This document shows positions 7,876-17,088 of a stretch of DNA of 64,000 bases, piece after piece. This DNA is from Hydrocarboniclastica marina. GTDB taxonomy: Bacteria > Pseudomonadota > Gammaproteobacteria > Pseudomonadales > Oleiphilaceae. The position numbers and the translations under genes are program-made. The notes beneath the pieces are model-generated. The model made no database searches, was not told the origin of the DNA, and saw nothing but the letters and a program-made list of their open reading frames with translations. The stretch is from assembly GCF_004851605.1 (NCBI RefSeq), contig NZ_CP031093.1, forward strand, positions 3,286,692 through 3,350,691. Direction: 5' to 3'. Numbering within the stretch: the first letter of the stretch is position 1; the number at the start of each line of letters is the position of its first letter.

Positions 7876-9336
7876 ATGGCCGAGCAGATTTTTAGGGGCC
7901 GGGTTCCGGCCCCACCGCAGCGGAAAGACCGGTGGCGCTGGTATGGGCCCGGGTTATTGTGGATGCTATCCGCCGTGGGCACGGGCTCGATTCTCTTTAC
8001 CCCCCGGGTCGGGTCGGTCTACGGCTATGATCTGTTCTGGCTTCTGATTATCGTTGTCTTTTTCATGTGGGTAATGATCCGCGAGATGGCGAGGTTCACG
8101 ATTGTGACCGGCCAGACCATGCTTGAGGGCATGCACACCCTCAAGGGACCTAAAAACTGGGCCGTCTGGCTGGTATTTGTGCCTCAGTTATTCGCTGCCG
8201 CCGTGGGCATCGCGGGCCTGGCAGCCATTGTCGGCAGCGCTTTCTCCGCGGTTTTCCCGGGCCCCAACGCGGTCTATGCCGAGGCGACGGTGCTCGCCTG
8301 CGTGCTTCTGACCACATCTGGAAAGTACGCGCGCATTGAGCAGATCAGCCGCTGGATGGCTATCGCCTTGATGGTTATGGCGGTGGTTTCGGCGATCGCC
8401 GTGTTCCCGGCATTGAGCAAGCTTGCCGAAGGTCTGACCTTCCGCTGGCCAGACAAGCCCGACCTCTACGTTATTTCGCCGTGGCTGGGCACCATCCTTG
8501 CCGGATCCATGGGCATCGTCTGGTTCGCGTACTGGACGGCGACCCGCGGCTATGGCGGCGGTTTGCAGGGCCGTGAGCGGGACGACGAACAGGCCGAAGG
8601 TACACCTACAGACAAGGACGAGCCCAAGCTGCCGCCCCGTTACGAGCGCGAGGCACGCACCCAGGACTGGGTTTCGGTGATGACCGGAGCCGCATCTCTT
8701 GGCGTCATCGGTGGCTTTATCGTGATCACCGCGTTTCTGATTCTCGGCACCGAACTGCTGGCTCCGGCAGGCGTTGTGCCTGAAGGAGCGGATGTCGCGC
8801 TGGACCTGACCCGGCTTTTTTCCGACGTATGGGGCGAAGCAGGAAAATACGTGGTTCTGGCGGCGATTATTATTGCGCTGGGCGGCAGTGTGCTCGCCAA
8901 TCAGGACGGCTGGGGCCGAAGCTTTGCCGATATGACCCTGATCCTCACCAGGGACCAGCGCCATGCTCGCAAGGGTTGGGCTTATAGCATGTTGCATTGG
9001 CTGGCCGTCACAACAGGCCAGGCGCCGTTTGCCCGGCGCAGCCTGAAACGCTTGTTCATTGTCACGGTAACGGGGGTGATACCGGCAGGTATCATTCTGA
9101 TATTCGAAGATCCCGTAGCGGTAATGTCCGCGTCGGGAATCATCGCTGCGACCCACACGCCTTTTATCGTACTGACGGCGCTACTGGTGAACCTGTTGCG
9201 ACTGCCGCCGGCACTTCGCCCGGGCTGGTTCTACATCGTCTCCATGACTCTTTCGGGACTTTTCTACCTGATATTTGCCGTGGTCTACCTGCTGAATTTC
9301 TTCGGCTTCAACACCAGCGCTTTGCCCGGGCTTTGA
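7876..9336 (+). CDS. Nramp-related (SLC11-fold) membrane transporter lacking canonical metal motifs
   Basis: A 486-residue protein with about eleven hydrophobic segments and an N-terminal GPGLLW signature like Nramp transporters. Canonical Nramps carry DPGN in TM1 and an MPH motif in TM6 to bind Mn2+ or Fe2+. Here TM1 reads SAVGTGS (about 32-38), and the TM6 region (GVIGGFIVITAFLIL) has no Pro-His. A soluble loop of about 40 charged residues (around 225-260) separates TM5 and TM6. Substrate is therefore unknown: it may move a different ion or no metal. It follows the glucosylglycerate operon on the same strand but is separated by 360 bases with a tandem repeat. The fold assignment is moderately sure; transport of divalent metals is not supported. 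Confidence 0.75.
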   Translation: MAEQIFRGRVPAPPQRKDRWRWYGPGLLWMLSAVGTGSILFTPRVGSVYGYDLFWLLIIVVFFMWVMIREMARFTIVTGQTMLEGMHTLKGPKNWAVWLVFVPQLFAAAVGIAGLAAIVGSAFSAVFPGPNAVYAEATVLACVLLTTSGKYARIEQISRWMAIALMVMAVVSAIAVFPALSKLAEGLTFRWPDKPDLYVISPWLGTILAGSMGIVWFAYWTATRGYGGGLQGRERDDEQAEGTPTDKDEPKLPPRYEREARTQDWVSVMTGAASLGVIGGFIVITAFLILGTELLAPAGVVPEGADVALDLTRLFSDVWGEAGKYVVLAAIIIALGGSVLANQDGWGRSFADMTLILTRDQRHARKGWAYSMLHWLAVTTGQAPFARRSLKRLFIVTVTGVIPAGIILIFEDPVAVMSASGIIAATHTPFIVLTALLVNLLRLPPALRPGWFYIVSMTLSGLFYLIFAVVYLLNFFGFNTSALPGL

Positions 9337-9351
9337 GAGACCGGGCAAAGC
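9319..9351 (+). terminator. Inverted repeat over the stop codon, possible terminator
   Basis: Eleven-base arms GCTTTGCCCGG (9319-9329) and CCGGGCAAAGC (9341-9351) flank an 11-base loop that contains the stop codon of the Nramp-like gene. The stem is perfect, but no T-run follows. It could stop transcription from either side, since the next gene is convergent. Confidence 0.45.
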
Positions 9352-9358
9352 GTCCAGG

Positions 9359-9395
9359 CCAGCACAGCCAGACCAGCACAGCCAGTCCAGCCCAG
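9359..9395. repeat. 14-bp tandem repeat, 2.6 copies
   Basis: CCAGCACAGCCAGA at 9359-9372, CCAGCACAGCCAGT at 9373-9386, then a partial unit CCAGCCCAG to 9395. It lies between two convergent genes. The near identity suggests a recent slippage event. Confidence 0.8.
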
Positions 9396-9429
9396 AAAGT
9401 CCGGCACGTGACCTTTTACAGAAAATTGC

Positions 9430-10155
9430 TCAGTTGACGTCGGCCTTTTTCTCGACAACGTCATCGAGCAGATCGAGCAGGATGTCGAAAACTTTTCTGG
9501 AGAAGCCCATGCCGATATGGGAACTGGCCACTTCGCGATGCTCGACCGTAGGCGACCATTTGTCGATACAGGCCTCCCAGGACACAACCCCGTCGGTACG
9601 GGAATACAGGGCAGTAACCGGGCGCTCGATGGGCTTGCGATAGCGTGCCTTGATCCGCTCTTCCACCTGGTCCAGGTCGCGCCCGCGGGACTGGTAAAGC
9701 CGCGCAAAAATAGTGTACTTGGGGCCGCCGATAATAGGGCTGCCGAGGGTTATGACGTGCTCCACCCACTCAGGGTGATCCCGTGTCACTTCCCGCGCCA
9801 ACACGCCGCCCATGCTCCAGCCCAGCAGGATAACAGGCTGGCCGTAACGCTCGTATTCGCTTCGCACCCGATCCCTCACGCGCGGGTATAACCGCGACAT
9901 GCTTGCATCATTGAGCCCAAGCCCCCATGTACGGACGTTGAAACCGCTGCGACGCAGGAACATCGCCAACGGTTTCAGTGACAGGTCGCCGGCGCCGTAG
10001 CCGGGGAGCAGGATAATGCGGTGTTTGGGACGAGCTTTGTGCCTGGGCCGAAGGTAGGCGAAAGGTAGCCTCGCCATATCCATCACCACGCCGAATTCGC
10101 GCAGCCGGTTACGAACGCGGGGCGGAAGAATTGTCTCGTATTCGATCAGATCCAT
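9430..10155 (-). CDS. Alpha/beta hydrolase, lipase-like
   Basis: A 241-residue soluble hydrolase. LLPGYGAGD supplies the oxyanion-hole region, and GWSMGG (near residue 132) is the nucleophile elbow with catalytic Ser. A probable catalytic His sits in SSHIGMGF near the C-terminus, and YSRTDGVVSW is the usual strand before it with the acidic residue. There is no signal peptide, so it is probably cytoplasmic. The pattern resembles triacylglycerol lipase/PGAP1-like esterases; the substrate is unknown. It is transcribed alone, toward the Nramp-like gene. Confidence 0.82.
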   Translation of the reverse strand: MDLIEYETILPPRVRNRLREFGVVMDMARLPFAYLRPRHKARPKHRIILLPGYGAGDLSLKPLAMFLRRSGFNVRTWGLGLNDASMSRLYPRVRDRVRSEYERYGQPVILLGWSMGGVLAREVTRDHPEWVEHVITLGSPIIGGPKYTIFARLYQSRGRDLDQVEERIKARYRKPIERPVTALYSRTDGVVSWEACIDKWSPTVEHREVASSHIGMGFSRKVFDILLDLLDDVVEKKADVN

Positions 10156-10246
10156 AAGGGTCCCCGCGTGATTCGGTTGTGCCTGGCCAGGGTGGCGTTG
10201 GCATTCTCCAAAAGGTCTCTCAATGCCGGTATTATCGTGTTGCGCG

Positions 10247-10266
10247 AGTGTCCCGTACGGGACACT
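10247..10266. repeat. Perfect 20-bp palindrome of the GTGTCCC family
   Basis: AGTGTCCCGT followed directly by its reverse complement ACGGGACACT. The right arm with its flank (CGGGACACTAG) is the complement of the left arm of the hairpin at 35828, so the two look related. Confidence 0.8.
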
Positions 10267-10380
10267 AGTCCTTTTTACGACAAAGGCGTAGCGTTCCTCA
10301 AGTCGGCGATGGGCTCAGCGCGCGCACTCCGTGCTTGCAGCCCGCCCACAGCAGGGCCGGACCCTGTGCAAGAGCCTACG

Positions 10381-10417
10381 ATAGGCAAAAGGCATCGCAA
10401 ATAAATATTTAATTTAT
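10381..10417 (+). promoter_or_regulatory. Weak OxyR-like site candidate
   Basis: ATAG, GCAT, AAAT and TTAT occur at exact 11-base steps (10381, 10392, 10403, 10414). This follows the spacing of the OxyR motif (ATAG-N7-CTAT-N7-ATAG-N7-CTAT) with 11 of 16 positions matching. The location, about 70 bases before the ahpC start, is right for OxyR activation. The match could be chance in AT-rich DNA. Confidence 0.3.
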
Positions 10418-10485
10418 TATACGTATTGCCCCAGCCTGCGTAAGGTAGCAACTGTAAATTACGACTCATTCAAAAGGAGACTCTG

Positions 10486-11049
10486 ATGTCCTTGATCAAC
10501 ACCCAAGTCAAACCGTTCAAAGCAACTGCTTTCCATAATGGCGAATTCGTCGATCTGACCGAAGCTGACCTGAAAGGCAAGTGGTCGGTATTCTTCTTCT
10601 ACCCCGCTGACTTCACCTTCGTATGCCCCACGGAGCTCGGCGACCTGGCCGACCACTACGAAGAATTCCAGAAGCTGGGTGTTGAAATCTACGGTGTATC
10701 CACCGACAAGCACTTCACCCACAAAGCATGGCATGACACTTCAGAAACGATCGGCAAGATCAAGTACCCGATGATCGGCGACCCGACTCTGGCTATTTCA
10801 CGCAACTTTGAAGTGCTGATCGAAGAAGACGGCCTGGCCGAGCGCGGCACCTTCGTTATCGATCCTGAAGGCACTATCCAGATCGTGGAGCTGAACGCCG
10901 GCAACATTGGCCGTGACGCCAACGAACTGCTGCGCAAGATCAAAGCAGCCCAGTACGTTGCCGCCCATCCCGGAGAAGTATGCCCGGCCAAGTGGAAAGA
11001 AGGTGAGTCTACGCTGTCACCGTCCCTCGATCTGGTTGGCAAGATCTAA
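10486..11049 (+). CDS. ahpC: Alkyl hydroperoxide reductase subunit C (2-Cys peroxiredoxin)
   Basis: Reduces hydrogen peroxide, organic peroxides and peroxynitrite in the cytoplasm. The 187-residue protein has the peroxidatic Cys47 in FVCPTE and the resolving Cys166 in GEVCPAKW, the full AhpC arrangement. It is the standard length. AAAGGAG lies eight bases before the ATG. The partner reductase ahpF follows after 129 bases that can form three hairpins, which may lower ahpF expression relative to ahpC. Regulation by OxyR is plausible but rests on a weak site. Confidence 0.97.
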   Translation: MSLINTQVKPFKATAFHNGEFVDLTEADLKGKWSVFFFYPADFTFVCPTELGDLADHYEEFQKLGVEIYGVSTDKHFTHKAWHDTSETIGKIKYPMIGDPTLAISRNFEVLIEEDGLAERGTFVIDPEGTIQIVELNAGNIGRDANELLRKIKAAQYVAAHPGEVCPAKWKEGESTLSPSLDLVGKI

Positions 11050-11137
11050 ACATCCGCAAGGATGTCTGCCAGCGGGGCCGCGATCCGGCCCCTCCTGTTC
11101 GAGCGCCCGGGCGCGATCCGGCCGGGCGCTTGCTTTA
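11050..11137 (+). promoter_or_regulatory. Three consecutive hairpins between ahpC and ahpF, likely attenuator or mRNA-processing site
   Basis: Hairpin 1: ACATCC (11050-11055), GCAA loop, GGATGT (11060-11065). Hairpin 2: GGGGCCG (11074-11080) with CGGCCCC (11086-11092). Hairpin 3: AGCGCCCGG (11102-11110) with CCGGGCGCT (11122-11130), followed by TGCTTTAA, a weak T-rich tail. All stems are perfect. They probably protect the ahpC mRNA end and partly terminate before ahpF. Confidence 0.6.
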
Positions 11138-11178
11138 ACTGACCCCTTAACCACTGACTCTGTAGGGAGCCGATATTC

Positions 11179-12744
11179 ATGCTGGACGCCAATCTGAAAA
11201 ATCAACTGAAAGGTTACCTGGAGAAAGTTACCCAGCCCTTTGAGATCGTCGCGTCCCTTGATGACGGCGACAAGTCCCGGGAGTTGCAGGAACTTCTTCA
11301 GGAAATTGAAGAACTTTCAAGACATATTACTCTGCGGACCGATGGCGATGATGCACGCAAGCCTTCGTTCTCGCTGAACCGTCCAGGGGATAACATCAGC
11401 CTGCGTTTCGCCGGCATCCCCATGGGCCACGAATTTACCTCCCTGGTCCTGGCACTGCTGCAAGTTGGCGGCCATCCGTCCAAGGCCGGCCAGGACGTAA
11501 TCGAACAGGTCAAGAATGTAGAAGGTGAGTTCAACTTCGAAACTTACTTCTCGTTGTCCTGCCAGAACTGCCCGGATGTCGTCCAGGCGCTGAACCTTAT
11601 GGCGACCCTCAACCCGAACATACGGCATGTCGCGATTGATGGCGCGCTGTTCCAGGATGAAGTGGAAGAACGCCAGGTCATGGCGGTACCGACGGTCTTC
11701 CTGAACGGGGAAACCTTCGGCCAGGGCCGCATGGGCCTCGAGGAGATCCTGAGCAAGATCGACACCGGCGCCTCCGCCCGGGAAGCCGAGAAGCTCAACG
11801 CCCAGGCGCCTTACGATGTGCTCGTCGTCGGCGGTGGCCCCGCGGGCGCTTCTGCCGCCATCTATGCGGCGCGCAAAGGCATCCGTACCGGCGTCGCAGC
11901 TGAACGCTTTGGCGGGCAGGTACTCGACACCAACGCCATCGAGAACTTCACCTCGATCCGCGAAACGGACGGGCCCAAGTTTGCCCAAGCGCTGGAAGAG
12001 CACGTCAAGGACTACGACGTGGACATTATGAACCTGCAGCGGGCGGTCAAATTAGTGCCTGCCGGAGAAAAAGGCGGTCTGAACGAAGTCCAGTTTGCGT
12101 CCGGCGCCTCTCTGCGAGCCAAGACACTGATTCTCTCGACCGGCGCCCGCTGGCGCGAGATGGACGTGCCGGGCGAGGCTGAGTACCGCAATAAAGGTGT
12201 GGCCTATTGCCCGCACTGCGACGGTCCCTTGTTCAAGGGCAAGCGCGTTGCGGTCATTGGTGGTGGTAACTCCGGCGTTGAGGCGGCCATTGATCTGGCG
12301 GGCATAGTAGCTCACGTCACGCTGATCGAGTACGACAGCCAGCTTCGGGCTGACGATGTGCTCCAACGCAAGCTACGCAGCCTCAAGAATGTCGACGTCA
12401 TTACCAGCGCCCTGACCAGCGAAGTCAAAGGTGACGGCAAAAAGGTGACAGGTCTGACCTACAAGGACCGTAACTCCAGCGAGTTCCATTCGCTGGACCT
12501 GGAGGGCATCTTCGTCCAGATCGGCCTGCTGCCCAACAGCGACTGGCTGAAAGGAACCGTAGAGCTGTCACCCCGGGGCGAAATCATCGTCGATTCCCGC
12601 GGCGCCACCTCACTGCCCGGCGTTTTTGCAGCCGGTGACGTCACCACCGTGCCCTACAAGCAGATTGTGGTGGCTACCGGCGACGGCGCCAAGGCAGCAC
12701 TCAGCGCGTTTGACCACCTCATCAGAACGTCCGCCCCCGAGTAA
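11179..12744 (+). CDS. ahpF: Alkyl hydroperoxide reductase subunit F
   Basis: NADH-dependent flavoprotein that re-reduces AhpC. Order of parts in 521 residues: an N-terminal double thioredoxin-like domain with CQNC at 128-131, an FAD site (GGGPAGAS, about 219-226), a central thioredoxin-reductase redox pair CPHC at 344-347, an NAD(P) site ([10 protein letters not shown], about 359-368) and the C-terminal FAD motif [10 protein letters not shown]. All redox centres are present, so it should be active. GTAGGGAG precedes the ATG. It is second in the ahpC-ahpF unit and is followed by a strong terminator. Confidence 0.97.
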   Translation: MLDANLKNQLKGYLEKVTQPFEIVASLDDGDKSRELQELLQEIEELSRHITLRTDGDDARKPSFSLNRPGDNISLRFAGIPMGHEFTSLVLALLQVGGHPSKAGQDVIEQVKNVEGEFNFETYFSLSCQNCPDVVQALNLMATLNPNIRHVAIDGALFQDEVEERQVMAVPTVFLNGETFGQGRMGLEEILSKIDTGASAREAEKLNAQAPYDVLVVGGGPAGASAAIYAARKGIRTGVAAERFGGQVLDTNAIENFTSIRETDGPKFAQALEEHVKDYDVDIMNLQRAVKLVPAGEKGGLNEVQFASGASLRAKTLILSTGARWREMDVPGEAEYRNKGVAYCPHCDGPLFKGKRVAVIGGGNSGVEAAIDLAGIVAHVTLIEYDSQLRADDVLQRKLRSLKNVDVITSALTSEVKGDGKKVTGLTYKDRNSSEFHSLDLEGIFVQIGLLPNSDWLKGTVELSPRGEIIVDSRGATSLPGVFAAGDVTTVPYKQIVVATGDGAKAALSAFDHLIRTSAPE

Positions 12745-12778
12745 GGCGACCGCTGGCCTAACCGGACCGCGACAGAAG

Positions 12779-12816
12779 CCCCGCCCATTCCCAGGAATGC
12801 GCGGGGTTTTCTGTTT
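12779..12816 (+). terminator. Rho-independent terminator after ahpF
   Basis: Outer stem CCCCGC (12779-12784) with GCGGGG (12801-12806), inner stem CATTCC (12786-12791) with GGAATG (12794-12799), then TTTTCTGTTTT. A textbook intrinsic terminator for rightward transcription. Confidence 0.88.
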
Positions 12817-12925
12817 TAATATCATCCATGCGGTCAAGCCGCTTCGCCAGCCGACTGCTCCTATGCAAACATGGCTGCATATCGAAAACGCGCGCGCGAC
12901 GCCCTCAAGCAACAGGACAAGCCTG

Positions 12926-13570
12926 ATGAAAACTCTTCTGGTACTCGGTGGGACGGGAATGGTCGGTTCCCGGATCATTCAGACTGCTCTGAGTGATCCG
13001 GCCTGGACCGCGGTGGTGGCACCTACCCGCCAGCCGCTGCCCTTTAATGAGAAGCTTGAAAACCCCATCGTTGATTATGCCCAACTGGACCCGACAGCCA
13101 GATGGTGGTGCGCCGATGCCGCCGTCTGCGCGCTGGGCACGACCATGAAGACGGCAGGTTCAGCCGAAGCTTTTCGCCGCGTCGACCACGACTATGTGGT
13201 GAAGGCGGCCCAGCTTGCACGTAAAGCCGGGACGCCAACCTTCGTACTCAACTCCTCCCTCGGGGCGAACGCCGGATCGAGGACACTCTACCTCCGCGTG
13301 AAGGGCCAGACCGAGCAGGACCTGACCCAACTTGGGTTCGACTCCCTTACGTGGGTCCGCCCTTCGTTGCTCGACGCCGGCGAACGACCCGAATCGCGGC
13401 CGGGCGAAACTGCCGGGCTCTGGTTCGCCCGGCGCCTGGCACCCATTATCCCTGCCCGATACCGGGCGGTTTCGACCGCTGATGTGGCAAACGTCATGTT
13501 GGCAGCCGCCCGTGATGGAGCGTCCGGCGTAAGAGTGATCGAATCTGAAGAGATCCAGCGCAGCCGTTGA
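12926..13570 (+). CDS. NAD(P)-binding atypical SDR / HTATIP2-like protein
   Basis: A 214-residue protein starting with the dinucleotide-binding motif LVLGGTGMVGSRI (about residues 5-17). The later segment CALGTTMKTAGSAEAFRRVD and the SSLGANAGS and VKGQTEQDL elements are typical of the small nucleoside-diphosphate-sugar-epimerase-like group (HTATIP2/YbjT-like). The usual Tyr-x-x-x-Lys is represented by YLRVK. I chose the ATG at 12926 because the motif then lies at the N-terminus and AGGA is upstream; longer frames run back through the ahpF terminator. Substrate unknown. Confidence 0.8.
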   Translation: MKTLLVLGGTGMVGSRIIQTALSDPAWTAVVAPTRQPLPFNEKLENPIVDYAQLDPTARWWCADAAVCALGTTMKTAGSAEAFRRVDHDYVVKAAQLARKAGTPTFVLNSSLGANAGSRTLYLRVKGQTEQDLTQLGFDSLTWVRPSLLDAGERPESRPGETAGLWFARRLAPIIPARYRAVSTADVANVMLAAARDGASGVRVIESEEIQRSR

Positions 13571-13757
13571 GCACTTGCGAAAACCCGCAGACCTGAGACT
13601 AAAGCTTCGCGAGCTGATCATTAAATAATCAGATAACGGTCACGCCGACCAGCAAAACCTGTACAATGCGCCCTCTTCATTGAGCTCATTCGACCTGCGG
13701 CCCCTCACAGGCCCCGCGCTTTGTTCTGTTTATTCATACTTTTAGTAGGTTCCTTCT

Positions 13758-15344
13758 TTGATCTCCACTGCCAATATCACCATGCAGTTCGGGGCCAAGC
13801 CCCTGTTTGAAAATGTTTCAGTCAAGTTCGGTAACGGCAACCGCTACGGCCTGATCGGCGCCAATGGCTGCGGTAAGTCTACCTTCATGAAGATTCTCGG
13901 CGGCGACCTGGAACCGTCCGGCGGCCAGGTCATGCTTGAGCCGAACCTGCGCCTGGGCAAGCTCCGGCAGGATCAGTTTGCTTTTGAGAACAAGAGCGTG
14001 ATCGATACGGTGATCATGGGCCACGAGGAACTCGCGCAGGTGAAAGCCGAGCGTGAGCGTATCTACTCATTGCCGGAGATGAGCGAAGAAGACGGCATGG
14101 CCGTGGCCGAGCTCGAAGTGCAGTTTGCCGAAATGGACGGCTATACCGCCGAGTCCCGCGCGGGTGAATTGCTGCTGGGGTTGGACATTCCCCTGGAGCA
14201 GCACGACGGCCCCATGAGCGCGCTGGCACCGGGCTGGAAACTCCGCGTACTGCTGGCCCAGGCGCTTTTCTCGGACCCTGATGTCCTGCTGCTCGACGAG
14301 CCCACCAACCACCTGGACATCAACACCATCCGCTGGCTCGAGAACATCCTGGTCGCACGTAACAGCACCATGGTGATCATCTCCCACGACCGGCACTTCC
14401 TCAACAGTGTCTGTACCCACATGGCCGACCTGGACTATGGCGAGCTGCGACTGTTCCCGGGCAACTACGACGAGTACATGACGGCTGCGACCCAGGCGCG
14501 GGAGCGTCTGCTGTCGGATAACGCCAAGAAAAAGGCCCAGATCGCCGAGCTGCAGACCTTCGTCAGCCGCTTTTCGGCCAATGCCTCCAAGGCCAAGCAG
14601 GCCACGTCACGAGCGCGACAGATCGACAAGATTCAGCTGGACCAGGTCAAGCCATCGAGCCGGGTCAGCCCCTTCATCCGGTTTGAGCAGACCAAAAAAC
14701 TGCACCGCCAGGCCGTGACGCTGAAAGCGCTGAGCAAGGGTTTCGACGGCGTGCCGCTGTTCGACAACCTCAATCTGCAGATCGAAGCGGGTGAGCGGGT
14801 CGCCATCATCGGCCCCAACGGTATCGGCAAGACCACCCTGCTTCAGACCATGGCGGGCAAGCTGTTTCCAGACGCGGGCGAGGTCAAGTGGACCGACAGT
14901 GCCCAGGTCGGCTACTTCGCCCAGGACCACACCGAAGATTTCGCCCACGACGCCACCCTCAGCGACTGGATGGCCCAATGGACGGATGGCGGCGAACAGC
15001 TGGTCCGCGGCACCCTGGGGCGCATGCTGTTCTCAGGCGACGACATCGGTAAATCGGTGCGGGTCATTTCCGGGGGCGAGCAGGGGCGCATGCTGTTCGG
15101 CAAGCTGATCCTGCAGAAGCCCAACGTGCTGGTCATGGATGAGCCCACCAACCACCTGGATATGGAATCGATCGAGGCACTGAACCTGGCGCTGGAGAAC
15201 TACCCGGGCACGCTGCTCTTCGTCAGTCATGACCGCGAATTCGTCTCCTCTCTGGCTACCCGCATTGTTGAGCTGAGTGCCAGCGGTGTTGTCGACTTCA
15301 GCGGTAGCTACGACGACTACCTGCGCAGTCAGGGCCTGATCTAG
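13758..15344 (+). CDS. ybiT: ABC-F family ATPase, YbiT type
   Basis: Cytoplasmic protein with two ATPase domains and no membrane part, expected to act on ribosomes. Domain 1: Walker [10 protein letters not shown] (about 34-42), signature region in [13 protein letters not shown], Walker [13 protein letters not shown] charged linker follows ([20 protein letters not shown] region), then domain 2: Walker [10 protein letters not shown], signature SGGEQGRM, Walker [12 protein letters not shown]. The linker and the ending [10 protein letters not shown] match E. coli YbiT closely. The start appears to be TTG at 13758, because the family begins (I/V)S(T/S)(A/S)N(I/V)TMQFG; an ATG start at 13782 would lose the first eight residues. 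A -10-like TACAAT lies at 13662. Confidence 0.93.
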   Translation: MISTANITMQFGAKPLFENVSVKFGNGNRYGLIGANGCGKSTFMKILGGDLEPSGGQVMLEPNLRLGKLRQDQFAFENKSVIDTVIMGHEELAQVKAERERIYSLPEMSEEDGMAVAELEVQFAEMDGYTAESRAGELLLGLDIPLEQHDGPMSALAPGWKLRVLLAQALFSDPDVLLLDEPTNHLDINTIRWLENILVARNSTMVIISHDRHFLNSVCTHMADLDYGELRLFPGNYDEYMTAATQARERLLSDNAKKKAQIAELQTFVSRFSANASKAKQATSRARQIDKIQLDQVKPSSRVSPFIRFEQTKKLHRQAVTLKALSKGFDGVPLFDNLNLQIEAGERVAIIGPNGIGKTTLLQTMAGKLFPDAGEVKWTDSAQVGYFAQDHTEDFAHDATLSDWMAQWTDGGEQLVRGTLGRMLFSGDDIGKSVRVISGGEQGRMLFGKLILQKPNVLVMDEPTNHLDMESIEALNLALENYPGTLLFVSHDREFVSSLATRIVELSASGVVDFSGSYDDYLRSQGLI

Positions 15345-15437
15345 CGCGAACTGGGGCGTTGATTCGCTGACCTGACGCGAGCCAACGCCGGAATACCGGC
15401 CACGCGGTCTTCGCAGGCAGGCCAGACGCCCTCCTTC

Positions 15438-16952
15438 CTAGAACATCACGTTAAGCCGGCCCGCCAGTCGCGGGCTGTCGTCCCGATAGTCCGATGACAC
15501 GGTCAGCGGCTTGCCATACTCCAGGTAGGCGGAAAAGTCGTCCGCCAGCACCCTCAGGCCCAAGCCTGCAGAAGCCCCTGACTCATCGACGTCATACTCG
15601 TTCTGATAGGTTTTGGCCAGGCCATAGTAAACGTACGGGACCAGTCGCGAACGCAGGAGCTGTTCGGTGTCGAAGCCGCGTCGGACTTCTAGTTTCGCGC
15701 CCAGACCACTGTCGCCGCTGAATTCGCCAGGCTCGTAGGCGCGGGCGAAACGCGTGCCACCAAATGCGAAGCGCTGTGAGTAAGGCACATTATCGCCGGA
15801 GTATTGGCTGGCCAGGTCAAGCCGGGCGGTGAAGCTTTCCGGAAGCGCGTGCCAGAGGGTATAGCCTGCTTCAAGCGCGCGAAAGCCGACGTCGATATTG
15901 CCCCAATTCTGGGTTCCTTCGCGCTGGGCCCCCAGGGCATCAAAGCCGAGTTTTGCCGCGCCCCAGAAAAGATGAGTCCGCTTGCCGTCGCGCAGTGTTT
16001 TCTGGGCCCCTACGGACACCATGCGCAGCCGTTCGTCCACTTCGGTCTCATCACCTTCTTCGCGCGTATAGTCCCGCAAGATCAGGCGCCCTGTCAGAGA
16101 GATTTTACGCTTACTGGTTTCGGAAAGCTGATGCCGCCAACTGACCCTGGCCCATTGGCGGCGGTAGATGTCAGCCGGCCCGTCCCGCTCATACTGCGGA
16201 ACGGCGCGGGAGAGGCTCGCGTCGAGGAAGATATAGTCCCGCGGGGATGCCGGTATCACCAGACCGGTACCGAAATTCCGGTATCCAGCCGATTCCAGCG
16301 TGTGCAATGCCGAGATGTAGGCCCGGGCCACGCCCTGGAACGGATTGTCGACATTGATTTCGGCACCGACCATGTGGCGCCCCAGCCGTTCGCTACCCTC
16401 AGCACTGTAGGTCAACTGGGTACGAACCTGTGGAACGACTTCCAGCAACAGAAAGTATTCTGCGCCCGTATCGTCCAGCCGGTGAACCGAAGACGATATT
16501 TTCAGCCCAAGACTCTGCTCCAGCTCGTCTACCAGCGTATCAATCTGGTCCTGGGAAACGGCCTGCTGCTGCGTTATTTTCTGCGCCTGCTGCTGCAAGG
16601 AAGCCGCATTGGTACCCGCAGCGCGGAGGTGCACCTCACCGATACGGGGCTCGGTCACCTGGGCTACCCATACTTCCCGGGCGTCGGGATGCGATGATAT
16701 TTCGACAAAAGGTGGCAAAAAGTTCCGGCTGGTATAAAAGGCCGCTATCTGCTCTTTCAGGCGCGCGCCATTCTCTCGGGTAAGCGGTCGCCCCAGGCTG
16801 TCAGCATACGCTGGAAACAGGTTCTGCCCCGGAAACGCGCTGACACCCTCAACAATAACGGCGCCGACCATGGCATCCGGGTCGTAAGCTGCCTGCACAG
16901 GCAGCGCTAAGAGCATGAAAACGCACAAACCATAAAACTTCTTAATATGCAT
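15438..16952 (-). CDS. TpsB/ShlB-type outer-membrane translocator (BamA superfamily)
   Basis: Predicted outer-membrane beta-barrel of the two-partner secretion type. The 504-residue precursor has a signal peptide ending at about VQAAYD. Two POTRA-like segments follow (VGAVIVEGVSAFPGQNL... and the EPRIGEVHLRAAG region), then a 16-strand barrel region. The loop-6 motif appears as FGGTRFARAYEPGEF, and the protein ends in Phe (LNVMF), as outer-membrane barrels do. The ATG at 16952 has GGAAGG upstream; the longer frame to 16985 adds 11 residues before the signal peptide. No TpsA-type filamentous exoprotein is adjacent. The divergent FecR-repeat protein is the only candidate partner nearby. Confidence 0.88.
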   Translation of the reverse strand: MHIKKFYGLCVFMLLALPVQAAYDPDAMVGAVIVEGVSAFPGQNLFPAYADSLGRPLTRENGARLKEQIAAFYTSRNFLPPFVEISSHPDAREVWVAQVTEPRIGEVHLRAAGTNAASLQQQAQKITQQQAVSQDQIDTLVDELEQSLGLKISSSVHRLDDTGAEYFLLLEVVPQVRTQLTYSAEGSERLGRHMVGAEINVDNPFQGVARAYISALHTLESAGYRNFGTGLVIPASPRDYIFLDASLSRAVPQYERDGPADIYRRQWARVSWRHQLSETSKRKISLTGRLILRDYTREEGDETEVDERLRMVSVGAQKTLRDGKRTHLFWGAAKLGFDALGAQREGTQNWGNIDVGFRALEAGYTLWHALPESFTARLDLASQYSGDNVPYSQRFAFGGTRFARAYEPGEFSGDSGLGAKLEVRRGFDTEQLLRSRLVPYVYYGLAKTYQNEYDVDESGASAGLGLRVLADDFSAYLEYGKPLTVSSDYRDDSPRLAGRLNVMF

Positions 16953-17088
16953 GGATCCTTCCACATCTTGGCACAAGCTCAACAATAGCCTAGCCTTTAA
17001 GAACGCCGGTAGCTGTTACGATCGAGTAAGACGAGCGATTGAGACCCAATCTGGAACCCAGCCGGCCCGACTTAAAAGGACAAGCTAG

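Larger units (their letters stand above)
10156..10485. other. Intergenic region upstream of ahpC
   Basis: 330 bases between divergent genes. It contains a perfect 20-bp palindrome (10247-10266) and an AT-rich block at 10400-10420 that probably belongs to the ahpC control region. No gene is supported; a 78-codon rightward frame at 10168-10404 has no motif. Confidence 0.5.

Noticed and set aside
15355-15389. GGCGTTG/CAACGCC inverted repeat after the ABC-F gene as a terminator
   Set aside because: Stem is only seven pairs with a 21-base loop and no T-run.
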